From contig JAMWBK010000004.1 of the NCBI GenBank assembly GCA_029953675.1, forward strand, positions 2,790,001-2,854,000: DNA of 64,000 nt, in the 5' to 3' direction. The position numbers and the translations under genes were made by a program. Below the pieces are notes generated by a model that ran no database searches, had not been told where the DNA came from, and saw only the letters and a list, made by a program, of their open reading frames with translations. Position 1 is the first letter of the stretch; each line of letters begins with the position of its first letter. Below, one piece after another: positions 54,311 to 64,000 of this stretch. Source of the stretch: Rhodosorus marinus (lineage: Eukaryota > Rhodophyta > Stylonematophyceae > Stylonematales > Stylonemataceae).

Positions 54311-56090
54311 GAGCTCTGGCTTTCGCAGTAACAGAAGAACCCATAGACGAAATGCTTATGATTGAAACTCAGTCTTCTGACATGTACAGCAAATTCGCTT
54401 GGATGGTCTGTAAATAGAGTTTCGTGCTTCCCAAGTGCACTCGCGGAAACGATAGCTTTTTTAGAGTTCTTTTTCAGAGGGATTCGATTTTTGTTGTTGA
54501 TACCGTTCGATGCTGGCCCAGTTAGTTTCTATTATTGGAAAAGGTTGATTGGGCCATGGGGTTCTTTTTTAGTCGAGCTCGCGTTGAATCTATTCGATGC
54601 GGCGCAAGGAGCATTCTATAGTAGATGCTCTTCTCCTAATCACTCAATTGTGTACCTAGGTTGTGGCACATCGGGATACATTGTGTACAGATGCGATGGC
54701 AAAGCTGGTTCTTGTGATTGTTCAAGGACTGGGACAGCCTGCATTGCGTCGAAAGGAGAACCCTGACTGGGTACAACTAGCGACGGTGCGCTTGGGCATT
54801 GAATAGAGTTGTGGAGTACGACTTGGTTTGTCTCCCTGGGAGATCATAGACTTGGGGGAGACTTGTACGATAGTTACCAAAAACGTTTGTTTTCAGCGCT
54901 ATCGCTATCACCTTTTAAGAATCAATGCTCCAGCTTGCACGCTGTCTTCGAAGAGGGTCCAGAGGGGCTCTCCAGTTCCTCCCTCAGTTCATGAGACAGA
55001 ACCGCGAAGATTCTGTAGAAAGTTTCAGCCATCAAGAAAGAAAGGGAACTGGATTTGTGTGAAGTTGATACGGGCGGCACCAACCGCAAACTCGTTATCT
55101 AAGTCCTACGCCATTACGGAATTGAGAAAATTATATCTTCATGATGTAGCCCACCTGAACAACTACTTTCAAATTGCAAGCACCGGTATACTTTTCTCGG
55201 ACGAGTTGGACATGGACCATCAGCGACGGCCTTGCTCTACAACAGCAAGGGGCCTGCTTTGGGTTCTTGTTGGACGTGAGTTCTTCCACAACCACATACT
55301 AGAAAACCAGGCTTGAATTGGGTCTGCCGCGTGCCCAAGCGTCGGAAGCACCATCGAATGACTTTCTTTCCCCTTGCCCGAAAGTTCTCAATGACATGAG
55401 CTCCTAAGTACCTTGCGCAGAGTGAGAATACGCACTGAACGTCAAACTCATGAAGCAGCACAACGTTGACTGCATTTCTTGTGCACTTAGCCGCAAAAAA
55501 AAACCATAGCTCGTGTTTCCGTTCGCAAACGCGATTGTATCTATGGGCTGCACGTGTCCGTTCGGGACTTGGAACATTCCATGGCCGAGTTCCCAGCTGA
55601 GTACTTCACCTCCAACATATGCGGACGTACCTCTTTACATTCTTATCACATCAACGATCCTAAAAACTACCGGACAAGAGCCAAGAACTTGTTGAATCCT
55701 AGGAATCCAACGAAGTGTCTATGATAAAATCGACCAAAACCTAAGCTGGGCAGCAACAATCTCATTGTAGTCTCAAGAGCTGCGACTATCATGTAATCTG
55801 CTGAGAGGCATGGCATCTGTCGAGAGCTAATTCTTGGTGCTTCGTGACACCCGCCTGTGTGGATCCAGAGATGAACATCCGCGGAAATCTACATGTAACA
55901 AGGCTGACTCAGATACCACCTACAACAAGCAAATGGGACGCCAATCCATGACGGTACACAACAGAGAGAGACAGAGGAAGATTTTATCCATCTTCTGAAT
56001 TCTCCTTACGTTCTTCTCCTCCAATCCTTCTGAAGCAATCGCCTTGGTCTGAGGACGACGTCCACGTTTCCGTAGTCAGTTCCAAAGCTG
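54311..56090. other. No clear gene; scattered coding-like frames
   Basis: Long frames without ATG occur on the plus strand (54362-54766, 54828-55316). On the minus strand 55420-55650 reads GGEVLSWELGHGMFQVPNGH and an overlapping frame reads VVLLHEFDVQCVFSLCARYL. None could be assembled into a gene. Decayed genes or transposon remains are likely. Confidence 0.3.
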
Positions 56091-56232
56091 CAAAGAAACG
56101 GCTTCCTGACCAGAAAACAAACAAAAGAGGAGTTCGATTTGACCCTGTGGCGCTCAAATGCTGCTTTATCTGTAGACGCGCATCATCAGCTTCTTGTCTC
56201 TCGCTTCAAAGGTAGTTAGGCTCGGAATAAAC
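56076..56232 (+). mobile_element. Second retrotransposon tail relic
   Basis: A frame ending at a TAG (56213-56215) reads DLTLWRSNAALSVDAHHQLL then VSRFKGS, colinear with the end of the relic at 2563-3027 (CRSNAASLLDARHRCLISRF). After the stop both share TTAGGCTC-R-GAATAAAC. Upstream similarity fades by about 56130 and a stop lies at 56073-56075, so only the last 100-150 bases of the element remain. Confidence 0.6.
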
Positions 56233-57217
56233 GGATCATCAGTTGGATCAACGGATTCCACTTAGCACAGTGATCTCACCCGGTCCATGAACATAGAAAA
56301 GTCCAATCGTATCCAATAATTAAAAGAAAATCAAAACATATCCCTAACTTGGATTCGAGTTTCAAGGGGGGGCAGCGGCCGGTACATTGCGAACCTCTTA
56401 AGAAACTCACGAAAAAGTATGATGAAAAAAACAAAACCTACTGGGACAGCTGTCGCATCAGATATCGAGAAGGGACCTCGAGGGGGCTCAGTGTGCTTAT
56501 TGTCACCCAAGATTTCCAACAACGACCAAAAAAAATCGAAAAAGTCTTATTTTATTGATTGAATTTCTGACTTTTATAATTGAGTGTTGAGCACAGTGGT
56601 CCTTAATCGACTGTTTCCTAGTCCCCAACGAATAGAAATAGATTGAGAATGTAAAATAGAAATTATATCAATGATGACGATTAAATATATATTAATATGT
56701 GGTTGTCCTCGTAGTGGTTGTTTGAGTCTCGTGGAGATGGTTCGATTGCAGTACGCTCTTAGCTCCTCGTTCTTCCCATGAAGATTTTAAAGGGACATTG
56801 GTTGGGACGGAGGTTGAGTTGGTTATGTTGGGCTGAGTTACAGTAACTCGGCAGGGGAGGTGAAGAGTTAGATTTGGAGAGGGGGTGGGATAGAAGTTTC
56901 GCCTTGATATATCTGAATGCCGTGAGGAAGGTCTTTAGTAAGGAGTTAGGGGGCCTTGCTTTGTGCTGGAAAGGGGAGCTTGGAACGGGTTTTATGTTCT
57001 GGTTGGAGTTGTGTTGATCTTTTTTTTTTGTTTTGAAGAGTCATGTGCGTTTGCTGTTAGCACGTTTGACGATGTTAGCTTTGGATGAATGGACTAGGGA
57101 GTTTATATAGATACTTTTGTTCATTGTCTGGAGGCGAGTAGTTCATCTTTTGGTCTTGGTCCGTAATAAACGCGGTTTTCAGGTGAGAGAGGCAGAGAAC
57201 AAGCTTGACTCTCAATC
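56233..57217. other. PPR promoter region
   Basis: No gene. From about 56700 the plus strand is G/T-rich up to the PPR start at 57218, including a T run near 57021. Confidence 0.45.
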
Positions 57218-59893
57218 ATGGTTGGGTTTGTCTCTGGATTTAGTGTTTCGAGAGGACGTCGAGGACGTTCTAATATCGGCGCGGTTTCTCCCGGTTCGGC
57301 AAGACAAAGTACCAGGTGCGTGATTAGAGTAACGCCCGGAAGGAGCGATGATACTACTCCCAAGCCTTTGCTGTCAAGTTACTATCGGAATATGGGTTCG
57401 GGCCGAGGGCCAAAGGGTGGGAGTTCAAAGCCGGTTAGGGAAACTATTGGAGAGATTTTGAAGCTTTTGAAGAATGGAGATGGAAATGCTGCGCAGGAAT
57501 TATTCGAGAAACTGAGACAAACTGCAGACGGCCTGTCACACAAAGATTCAACTCTGCTCATGATAAAGTTTGGCCAACATGGTTATCTGCGAACGGCGGA
57601 GCGAGTCTTCGACTACGTGACGAGAACAAGGGGAATGGCGGACGTTGTTTTGTATACGTCGCTGATGAAGCTCTATTCGAAGAAGGGTGACCTGAACTCG
57701 GTCGTTATGTGCTTCTCCAAGCTGATTAGTGATGGCTTGGAACCGGATGTAATCGCGTACAATACGCTAATTGACGCTTACAGTAAATACGGCACAATTG
57801 ATAATGCAACGGAGGCGTTGGAGGATATGAAAAGTTCAGGACTGCAGCCGGACGTATGGACCTATTCGACGTTGATCAAACTGTACTCAAGGAAGCGCAG
57901 GCTCGACATGGTCAGAAGCTGCTTTGAGGAAATGAATGAAATCGGGGTGCAGCCCAACGTGACTACGTACAATACTTTAATCCACGCGTTTGCCTCCCTC
58001 GATGACTTGGATTCAGCTGAAACGGCATTTGACCAATTGAGAGCTGATGGACTGCATCCAAATGTTTGGACCTACTCTTCTCTTATGAAGGTTCATCTAC
58101 TGAAGAGGGACGTCCATAGTGTTCGGCGATGTTTTAATGAGATGCTAGAGGAAAACGTCCTCCCTAACACGATTACCTACAACACCATGATTGACGCGTT
58201 GGGGAAAGCTGGACTGGCTACGGAGATGCAAGAGTGTTTTGAAAGAATGCAAAAAACAGGTGTTCGACAGGATGTATGGACCTACACCACAATGCTCAAG
58301 GCATACTCCACCACGGACTGCGTGGAAAAAATGGAAAACGTCCTCGCGCTTATGCGCGCTCGTGGCGTGCGGCCGAATCTGGTAACATGGAACACGATTC
58401 TATCGACGTACAGCAGTCTTGGGAATATGACCGGCATCAGGGAAGCCCTCGCGGAAATGAGGAAAGGGGGTTTCGAGGCGGACTTCATTACCTACACGAC
58501 GCTCGCAAAACTATTTCAGGATAAGGAAGAGCCAGAGGCGTCCTTGGCCGCGTATGATATGATGCGCGAGCACGGACTGAAGATTGGTACAAAGGTGTAC
58601 AATATTCTAATCGAGAAAGCTGGCAAGTCCGATCGCTGGGAAAGTACAGGTGAATTATATCGAGTGATGCTAAGCGACGGAGTTAAGCCGAATTTGCAGA
58701 CGTTCAACATTATTATGAAAATGCACGCAAAACGGAACGACCTGGAAGAAGTAAGGAGAACTTTTTGGAGCATTCGACGCAATCACTTAAAACCTGACAT
58801 TGTAAGCTACAACACCCTTATCGACGCCATCGGGAAGGAGGAAGGCGCTGAGGCAGCTGAGCAAGTGTTTAGTGAGCTTCCGAAACTTGGGACAAAGCCA
58901 GATGCGTGGACTCTGACCACAATGATGAACTTGTACGCCGAGGAGGTGAACCTGGAGATGGCTCATCGGTATTTTCAGCTGATGACTGAGTACGGCTTTG
59001 AACATACGGTGGTAACCTTCAGTATTCTTATTGAGGCTCTCATTAGATCTGGCGATAGTATGTCACCGGAGGCTGCATTTCGGTCTATGCAGGCCCGCGG
59101 TATCGTACCGGATGCGATCTGCTTTAATACTATGATCAACATGTACGTGAAGAAAGGTGACGTAGGCTCTGCACTTGAAATCAAGGCACAGATGCAGTCT
59201 GAGGGTTTAGAAGCAACGACGGTTACCTACAGTTCCTTATTTTATGGGCTTGAGAAAGCGGATCGCATGGAAGAGGCAGATCAGCTGCTCCAGGAGATGG
59301 AGTCGAAGCGCCTGGAACCAAACATGTGGATGTTTTGTTTGCTGATTGACTCAATGTTGAGGCGGAACAGGCGTAGGAGCGCGTTGGGACTCCTCGGCAG
59401 AATGAGGAGAGGCTCCGAAAAGCCGAACCTCGACTTGTACAATACGGTGATACACTACCATGCCAGAAAGGGTAGAATTACAGATGCTCGGCTAGTTCTC
59501 CAGGAGATGATGCACCACTCGTTGCAGCCAAACGGAGATACTTTCACCCCGCTAATTTGTGCTTGTGTCCGTGGCAACAATCCGAAGGCTCTTCTCGTCA
59601 TCTTGGAGAATTTGCGGCAATCCGGACTGAAGCCTGATAGAAGCACTATCTCGTTTGTGCAGAGAGAGGCGAGAAAGATGAACAGCTCTTTCCATACACC
59701 GCTTCTCGTACTGGAGGAGCTCGCGAGAGATGTAGCTGAAAGGGATAAGAACAATTCAGAGAAGAAATTGGAAGATGAAAGTACGGCAGGGACAAACCAG
59801 GCGGAGAGTCGGGGAAACACAGATCCAGCGTCTGTGCCGGAGACCGGTTCCATAAGCGAACTTTATGATTTCCTTATTTGGAGCTTGGCATGA
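57218..59893 (+). CDS. PPR protein, P class, 20 gapless repeats, intronless
   Basis: 891 residues. The leader MVGFVSGFSVSRGRRGRSNI is Arg/Ser/Gly-rich with an early Phe, fitting plastid import. Residues 108-807 are exactly twenty 35-residue PPR motifs with no insertion. Position 5/35 pairs are, in order: TD TD ND SN NN SN ND TN ND TG NN ND ND TT SD NT SN CN NN TD. By the published PPR code this predicts GGUACAUAUNCUUNGNANCG as RNA target (N where the pair is not in the code). A hydrophilic C-terminal tail of 84 residues follows; no SMR, E or DYW domain. This is the most regular PPR in the window and should bind an organellar transcript tightly. The ATG at 57218 follows a G/T-rich leader. Confidence 0.95.
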   Translation: MVGFVSGFSVSRGRRGRSNIGAVSPGSARQSTRCVIRVTPGRSDDTTPKPLLSSYYRNMGSGRGPKGGSSKPVRETIGEILKLLKNGDGNAAQELFEKLRQTADGLSHKDSTLLMIKFGQHGYLRTAERVFDYVTRTRGMADVVLYTSLMKLYSKKGDLNSVVMCFSKLISDGLEPDVIAYNTLIDAYSKYGTIDNATEALEDMKSSGLQPDVWTYSTLIKLYSRKRRLDMVRSCFEEMNEIGVQPNVTTYNTLIHAFASLDDLDSAETAFDQLRADGLHPNVWTYSSLMKVHLLKRDVHSVRRCFNEMLEENVLPNTITYNTMIDALGKAGLATEMQECFERMQKTGVRQDVWTYTTMLKAYSTTDCVEKMENVLALMRARGVRPNLVTWNTILSTYSSLGNMTGIREALAEMRKGGFEADFITYTTLAKLFQDKEEPEASLAAYDMMREHGLKIGTKVYNILIEKAGKSDRWESTGELYRVMLSDGVKPNLQTFNIIMKMHAKRNDLEEVRRTFWSIRRNHLKPDIVSYNTLIDAIGKEEGAEAAEQVFSELPKLGTKPDAWTLTTMMNLYAEEVNLEMAHRYFQLMTEYGFEHTVVTFSILIEALIRSGDSMSPEAAFRSMQARGIVPDAICFNTMINMYVKKGDVGSALEIKAQMQSEGLEATTVTYSSLFYGLEKADRMEEADQLLQEMESKRLEPNMWMFCLLIDSMLRRNRRRSALGLLGRMRRGSEKPNLDLYNTVIHYHARKGRITDARLVLQEMMHHSLQPNGDTFTPLICACVRGNNPKALLVILENLRQSGLKPDRSTISFVQREARKMNSSFHTPLLVLEELARDVAERDKNNSEKKLEDESTAGTNQAESRGNTDPASVPETGSISELYDFLIWSLA

Positions 59894-60753
59894 AGAATCT
59901 TTAGGATTCTCTAACAGTTGATTGACAGATTACAGACAGAATTCAGGTTATTAACAGTTCTTAGGACGATTGTAAAGCAAATTTACTGAAACCGCAGATC
60001 TGTACTTTTGAATTTAGCCTGTCTACGAGTGTGAATGAGCGCTCCCAAAGCAAGAAGTGCTCACGCATTGCCGCTCATGAAGGGCACCCCATGGATTTTC
60101 GATGAACTCCCAACAGTCTCTCCTTTTTTGCATCGGGCTTGGTGAACCTTCTTTCGTCCAGTGACCCGCACCGGCGCGGCAAAATTTGCGCCTGCACAAA
60201 TGATCACGGATACAATTCCTCAGGTAGTTTACACTCATGCAACCAAAAAAGCAGCGCAGCAGTACCATCACCAACATGAGCAACCTACCCTGGGTCCCGC
60301 TTAACCCTAGATCCAATGCCTACTGCCCAACTGAATCAAGAAGACTAAAACCCTCTCCTCTGGATCCCCTCAATATGACAGCCTGTCACATCTTTTTTCA
60401 ACAAATTTACAACAATTCTTCCTCGGCCGTCACGAATGTGATATTTCGAGGTTTCCCAATTTTTCACAAACTTCTTCCATCTAAACTAAAAACACCACGA
60501 GGGCCAGGAATTACGGAATATCGGCCCCGTTGAAGTTTTGTATGTGGAAATGTCTTGTAAATGAGTTTTTGCGGATGGCGATGTGGGATGGATGGGAAAG
60601 GGAGGGATGGGGATGGGGTTTGGATGCTTCTATGTGAGGAGAGCTTAGGGGGCTTGTTTGAAGAGGATTTTCGTAAATGAAAGGGATCCAAATACGAAGA
60701 ATATGAGGACATATATATTCTTTTAAAAGGAGCTTGGGAAGAGCTTTTCGATC
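59894..60753. other. Intergenic between two PPR genes
   Basis: No gene. 60540-60753 is strongly G/T-rich on the plus strand, the leader of the next PPR gene. Confidence 0.5.
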
Positions 60754-62691
60754 ATGGACGATGGTACCTGTTTTGCGAATTACAATGTCAACTTTGCAAG
60801 TGGAAGAGGCGTTGCGATTAGGAAGCATGGTCGATTATTACCGTGCGTGATGTTGTTGAATGGAAGGCCAAAGTCGAAGAGACCCAAGCTGAGGAAAGGC
60901 TATAAGCCGCCGCGGCTGACGAGGCAGTTGAAATGGGCGCTTGAGGATCTGGAGGATTTGGTTGTCAGGAAGAAGCTTACCTACGCCTACCAAAAGTTTG
61001 TGGATATCACCAAGCTTGATATTGTCCCCGAGATGAAGCAGTATCATGAGATGATTCTTCTTATGGGGTTGATCAGCGTCGAAGACGCAGAACAAGTGAT
61101 TGAAGATATGAGGCGCAAGGAGGTGCCAATAGGAACCTCGGCTCTGAATGAGCTCATAAAGGTCCACGGCCGCCAACGTGATTCTGAAGGAATAAGGATG
61201 ACTTTGGAGAGGATTGATGATATGGGACTCGCTGCTGATGGGGATACGATATGGGCCATGGTAGAAGGCTTCGTACGAGCTGGTGACGTTGAGGGAGGGC
61301 GTTTTGCCATAGAGGAAATGAAACGCAGGAAGCTAATGAATCAGAGAGGAAGTTTTCTTGCAAGAATGCGGTTTTATTCGTTCATCGGGGATGTTGATAA
61401 TGTCGAGGAGGCGTTTTTCGAGATGACGGAGAAGTACGGTCATTTTCCGATCTGTTATGCGTACAATCTGAGAATTGCCACGTTTGCAGAGAAGCGGGAG
61501 GTAGTCGCCGCACTTGAAACTATTGAGGAAATGAAACTTGCTAAACTGAAACCAAACGAAATGACGTACAGCGTGGTTATCAAAATGTACGTGGCCATGG
61601 GAAAAGTAGCGGCTGCGAAGGAGCTGTTCAGCAAGATGAGGAAGGAAGGAATACAACCCAAAGAGAATACGTTTGCGAGTATCACAAGGGGGGTTCGCTA
61701 CGAGCAACGCCGCGTTGAGATTGTGGACGCGCTGCGCGAAATGAACCGAAATCTCGACCGGCCTGTGGGATTTCTGAACAGCTTTTCGTCCCTTGTCAAC
61801 CTGTTCACTGCGCGGAAGTCAGAAGTGATCTCTTCGCAGATAGCATTGAAGAGCATGCTTCAGTTCGATGTTGATCCGGAACACGCGGTCTATTTGTCAG
61901 TGTTTTCACCTGCTGCCTCAGACGGGAAGCTGTGCAATCCCGCACTCGCCTGTGAACGGATGGCGGCAAGCGGGATACGTCTTGACCCTATGTTCTACAC
62001 TGGCCTGTTCGACGCGTACCATCGTCTCGGAGAGCCACAGTACGCTTTGGCGACCTTGGAGATGATGGAGGAAAATGGTAATGATATCACCGCTGGAATG
62101 ATATCGGTTGTAGTTGGGTCTTACTGTCGTAGAGGGAAATGCTCAATTGCGCTGAAGTGGCTCAGTCTGCTTTTGCAGAACACGATTCTTCCAAGCTCCA
62201 AGGCTTTTGCGTATATTGCCAACGGCTACTTTTCTGTGCTGGATGAGAAGAGCTCTGCGACTGCCGTATCCTTAATGGCAAAGTATTCAATTCCCTGGCA
62301 CCCGAGACAACGTAGAGCTCTGTATCGAGCTAGACAGAGGGATGACAGCTTCCTCAGCGGCTGGGACGTGCCATTCGTGAATGCTGGGGATGATATTAAG
62401 GAGGATACGCTTTGCGGAAGCGATTTTACACAAACGTTTATGGTCCAAGACGTGAGAGCACAATCAGACGGCAGCTCGCTAGATGAGGCGCAGAGAGAAG
62501 CTCTGAGTGAGCTGGAAACCGCAGAGGACATTGATATGAGTCAGAACCTGATTCTTTCCAAACTTACTGATATGGTGCTTCAGGCCAAAGACTCAATGGC
62601 AAGCGGCGGTCGCAACAGGTTGTTCCCGAGACCGGTTTCGAATTCGGACATTCTCGAGACCATTCGTGAGTTTGAAGAGCTCAGTGCATAG
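60754..62691 (+). CDS. PPR protein, P class, intronless
   Basis: 645 residues. The leader has Phe at position 7 and is basic (MDDGTCFANYNVNFASGRGV, then RPKSKRPKLRKGYK). A series of roughly a dozen PPR motifs follows from about residue 95, e.g. MTYSVVIKMYVAMGKVAAAK then KMRKEGIQP, and MFYTGLFDAYHRLGEPQYAL; several are degenerate. A 110-residue acidic C-terminal extension without a known domain ends in REFEELSA. It sits 860 bases downstream of the 20-repeat PPR gene in the same orientation. Organellar RNA binding is inferred from the family. Confidence 0.88.
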   Translation: MDDGTCFANYNVNFASGRGVAIRKHGRLLPCVMLLNGRPKSKRPKLRKGYKPPRLTRQLKWALEDLEDLVVRKKLTYAYQKFVDITKLDIVPEMKQYHEMILLMGLISVEDAEQVIEDMRRKEVPIGTSALNELIKVHGRQRDSEGIRMTLERIDDMGLAADGDTIWAMVEGFVRAGDVEGGRFAIEEMKRRKLMNQRGSFLARMRFYSFIGDVDNVEEAFFEMTEKYGHFPICYAYNLRIATFAEKREVVAALETIEEMKLAKLKPNEMTYSVVIKMYVAMGKVAAAKELFSKMRKEGIQPKENTFASITRGVRYEQRRVEIVDALREMNRNLDRPVGFLNSFSSLVNLFTARKSEVISSQIALKSMLQFDVDPEHAVYLSVFSPAASDGKLCNPALACERMAASGIRLDPMFYTGLFDAYHRLGEPQYALATLEMMEENGNDITAGMISVVVGSYCRRGKCSIALKWLSLLLQNTILPSSKAFAYIANGYFSVLDEKSSATAVSLMAKYSIPWHPRQRRALYRARQRDDSFLSGWDVPFVNAGDDIKEDTLCGSDFTQTFMVQDVRAQSDGSSLDEAQREALSELETAEDIDMSQNLILSKLTDMVLQAKDSMASGGRNRLFPRPVSNSDILETIREFEELSA

Positions 62692-63310
62692 TAGGAATTC
62701 TATGAGGGGAGAACCGTAGATGTTGGTCGACACTAGTCCGGACTGCGGTCACCCTCGAGCATGGCGCACACTAACGCTAACGTACAATAACTATTATTAA
62801 GTAAGAGTAGTTTTTCCTTTTCTGAAGAGATCCTGTCAAGAGCCCATGACTCTCGCAATATTCAACGGTCTGGATGCCTAAGACTTGATCGTTCACCTCA
62901 GTACACGGTGTTCTGCTTCCGCATAAGATTTATTGAGCAGCCGAAAGAACTCCTTCCAAGGTTCTTTGGCAATCTACATCAATGCCTGAAGCCCCTGAGT
63001 ACACTAACGCACTGGCACTCAAATTGATCTACAGCTGCTTGCCATCTTCAGCCACAGCCTGAACAGAACCTGGCAACCGGGCTCGGAGAAACAGCTGGCT
63101 TTGCGCAGGGATCCGTCGTCAGAGGACGACCGATGGATTTAATCTTAGGATAATGAAAGCTATCTATCTGTGCCAGCCGTATTTCCTCAGGAGGTAACTT
63201 TGCCTATATTCTACACTGTTAGTACGTTGGATTCATGGAGCCCACATCCCATCGTTTGCGCGTTAAATAACGGAACAGGTCAGGGAGTAATAAGCAACCT
63301 CCACAACGAC
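62692..63310. other. Intergenic, convergent 3' ends
   Basis: No gene is supported between the PPR stop and the stop of the leucine-rich-repeat gene. Confidence 0.45.
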
Positions 63311-64000
63311 CTATCTCGTTGATGACACAATAACCCTTTTCAGGGATCTCAAGTTGTCCTCTGCGCGTAAAGAGAAACCAAAAGTCCTCCTTAGCATGGC
63401 GAAGGACACGAAATGTTTCTCTGCGTCTAAAACTTACTCAGCATGCACTCGGTGTTAACAGTGTTTAAGTTACCCTGAAGGACAATCGTTCTCAAGGATG
63501 GGAGGTTGCCCTGAGCGAGAGCACTCACCCCAGTCTCGCTTATCAAGCTTCCTCGCAGTGATAGGTAACGGAGTCGAGAAAGTTGTCCATTGGCTATTGC
63601 GAACGCCCCTTTGTCTGCTACTTTGCAATTGTCAAGTCGGAGCTCAGTGAGTGACTTCAATCCTTCTCCGGAAGCCAGTGAATACCCCTCAACCATACGG
63701 TTTCCACACAGATTTATGCACTCCAGAGTTTTGGACTCTGCCAGTACTCTACAGCCCTTCTCCGTTATCGAGCAATGCCGCAAGTCCAGCGAAACAAGCT
63801 TCGACGAGGGTAAGAAACTAACGCCATCGTCTCCTAAGCGATTCCAGCTCAGTTGCAATGTACGCAACCTTTGCGCCATTGAGCAGAACTCCGAAAGGAC
63901 CGTCGCCGACCGAGTACTGAAACGATTCTTAATCAAAGCCAGTTCCGCGAGGTTTGGAACGTTCTCTACGCGCAGTTCTGAAAGTCCTTGGTCTCCGAAC
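63311..64000 (-). CDS. Leucine-rich-repeat protein, 5' end outside the window
   Basis: The exon 63438-64000 stays open to the window edge, and a perfect GTAAGT donor joins it in phase 1 to a last exon, 63311-63360, over a 77-nt intron. The repeats are of the RNI/cysteine-containing 24-28-residue type: LRTLQLSWNRLGDDGVSFL, LVSLDLRHCSITEKGCRVLA, LTELRLDNCKVADKGAFAIA and LRYLSLRGSLISETGVSALA. The final exon adds another short strand (NLRSLKRVIVSS). Such horseshoes mediate protein binding, often in F-box or Ran-GAP-like proteins, but no defining domain is within the window. Confidence 0.85.

Noticed and set aside
57121-57363. Minus-strand frame over the PPR leader
   Set aside because: Antisense of the targeting peptide region of the intact PPR gene.

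Overview
The window is nuclear DNA of a unicellular-type photosynthetic eukaryote. Genes on both strands are split by short GT-AG introns (mostly 62-129 nt, e.g. ten exons in the clathrin heavy chain gene). There are no operons or ribosome binding sites, and one tRNA has an internal-promoter layout. Plastid ancestry is suggested by a plastid-type lipoyl synthase, five pentatricopeptide repeat (PPR) genes and several proteins that start with Met followed within a few residues by Phe (MxGFV/I). An N-terminal Phe is a known requirement for import into red-algal and glaucophyte plastids, so I favour a red alga; this is inference from signals, not from a database match.

Layout. 1-6.7 kb: the end of a C2H2 zinc-finger gene, Pol III subunit RPC4 (-), a relic of a non-LTR retrotransposon and a second zinc-finger gene. 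6.7-9.7 kb: a repeat-rich spacer. 9.8-17.5 kb: a ten-exon Ser/Arg-rich protein gene and several small spliced genes I do not recognise. 18.3-31.1 kb: cystinosin (-), lipoyl synthase (-), tRNA-Thr(CGU) (-) and clathrin heavy chain (-). 32.9-44.3 kb: a spliced PPR-like gene, a chalcone-isomerase-fold protein (-), an RMI1-like protein (-), two genes for membrane-anchored coiled-coil proteins with plastid-like leaders, and a 24-copy 12-bp minisatellite. 46.5-62.7 kb: four intronless PPR genes in 16 kb, with small genes between them, a near-perfect 41-bp palindrome and a second retrotransposon relic. The right edge cuts a leucine-rich-repeat gene (-).

How it fits together. RPC4 (Pol III), RMI1 (dissolution of recombination intermediates), clathrin (vesicle coats) and cystinosin (lysosome/vacuole cystine export) are ordinary housekeeping genes with no functional link to each other. 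The organellar theme is stronger: PPR proteins, lipoyl synthase and the coiled-coil proteins are all likely imported into an organelle. The most interesting item is the PPR cluster. Its largest member (57218-59893) has twenty gapless 35-residue repeats whose RNA-recognition positions strictly alternate between purine and pyrimidine types over ten motifs.

Limits. Exon models were built by eye from reading frames and splice sites. Those for clathrin, lipoyl synthase, cystinosin, the Ser/Arg-rich gene and the spliced PPR gene are phase-consistent throughout. Several small genes have unresolved 5' ends, and this is stated in each entry.
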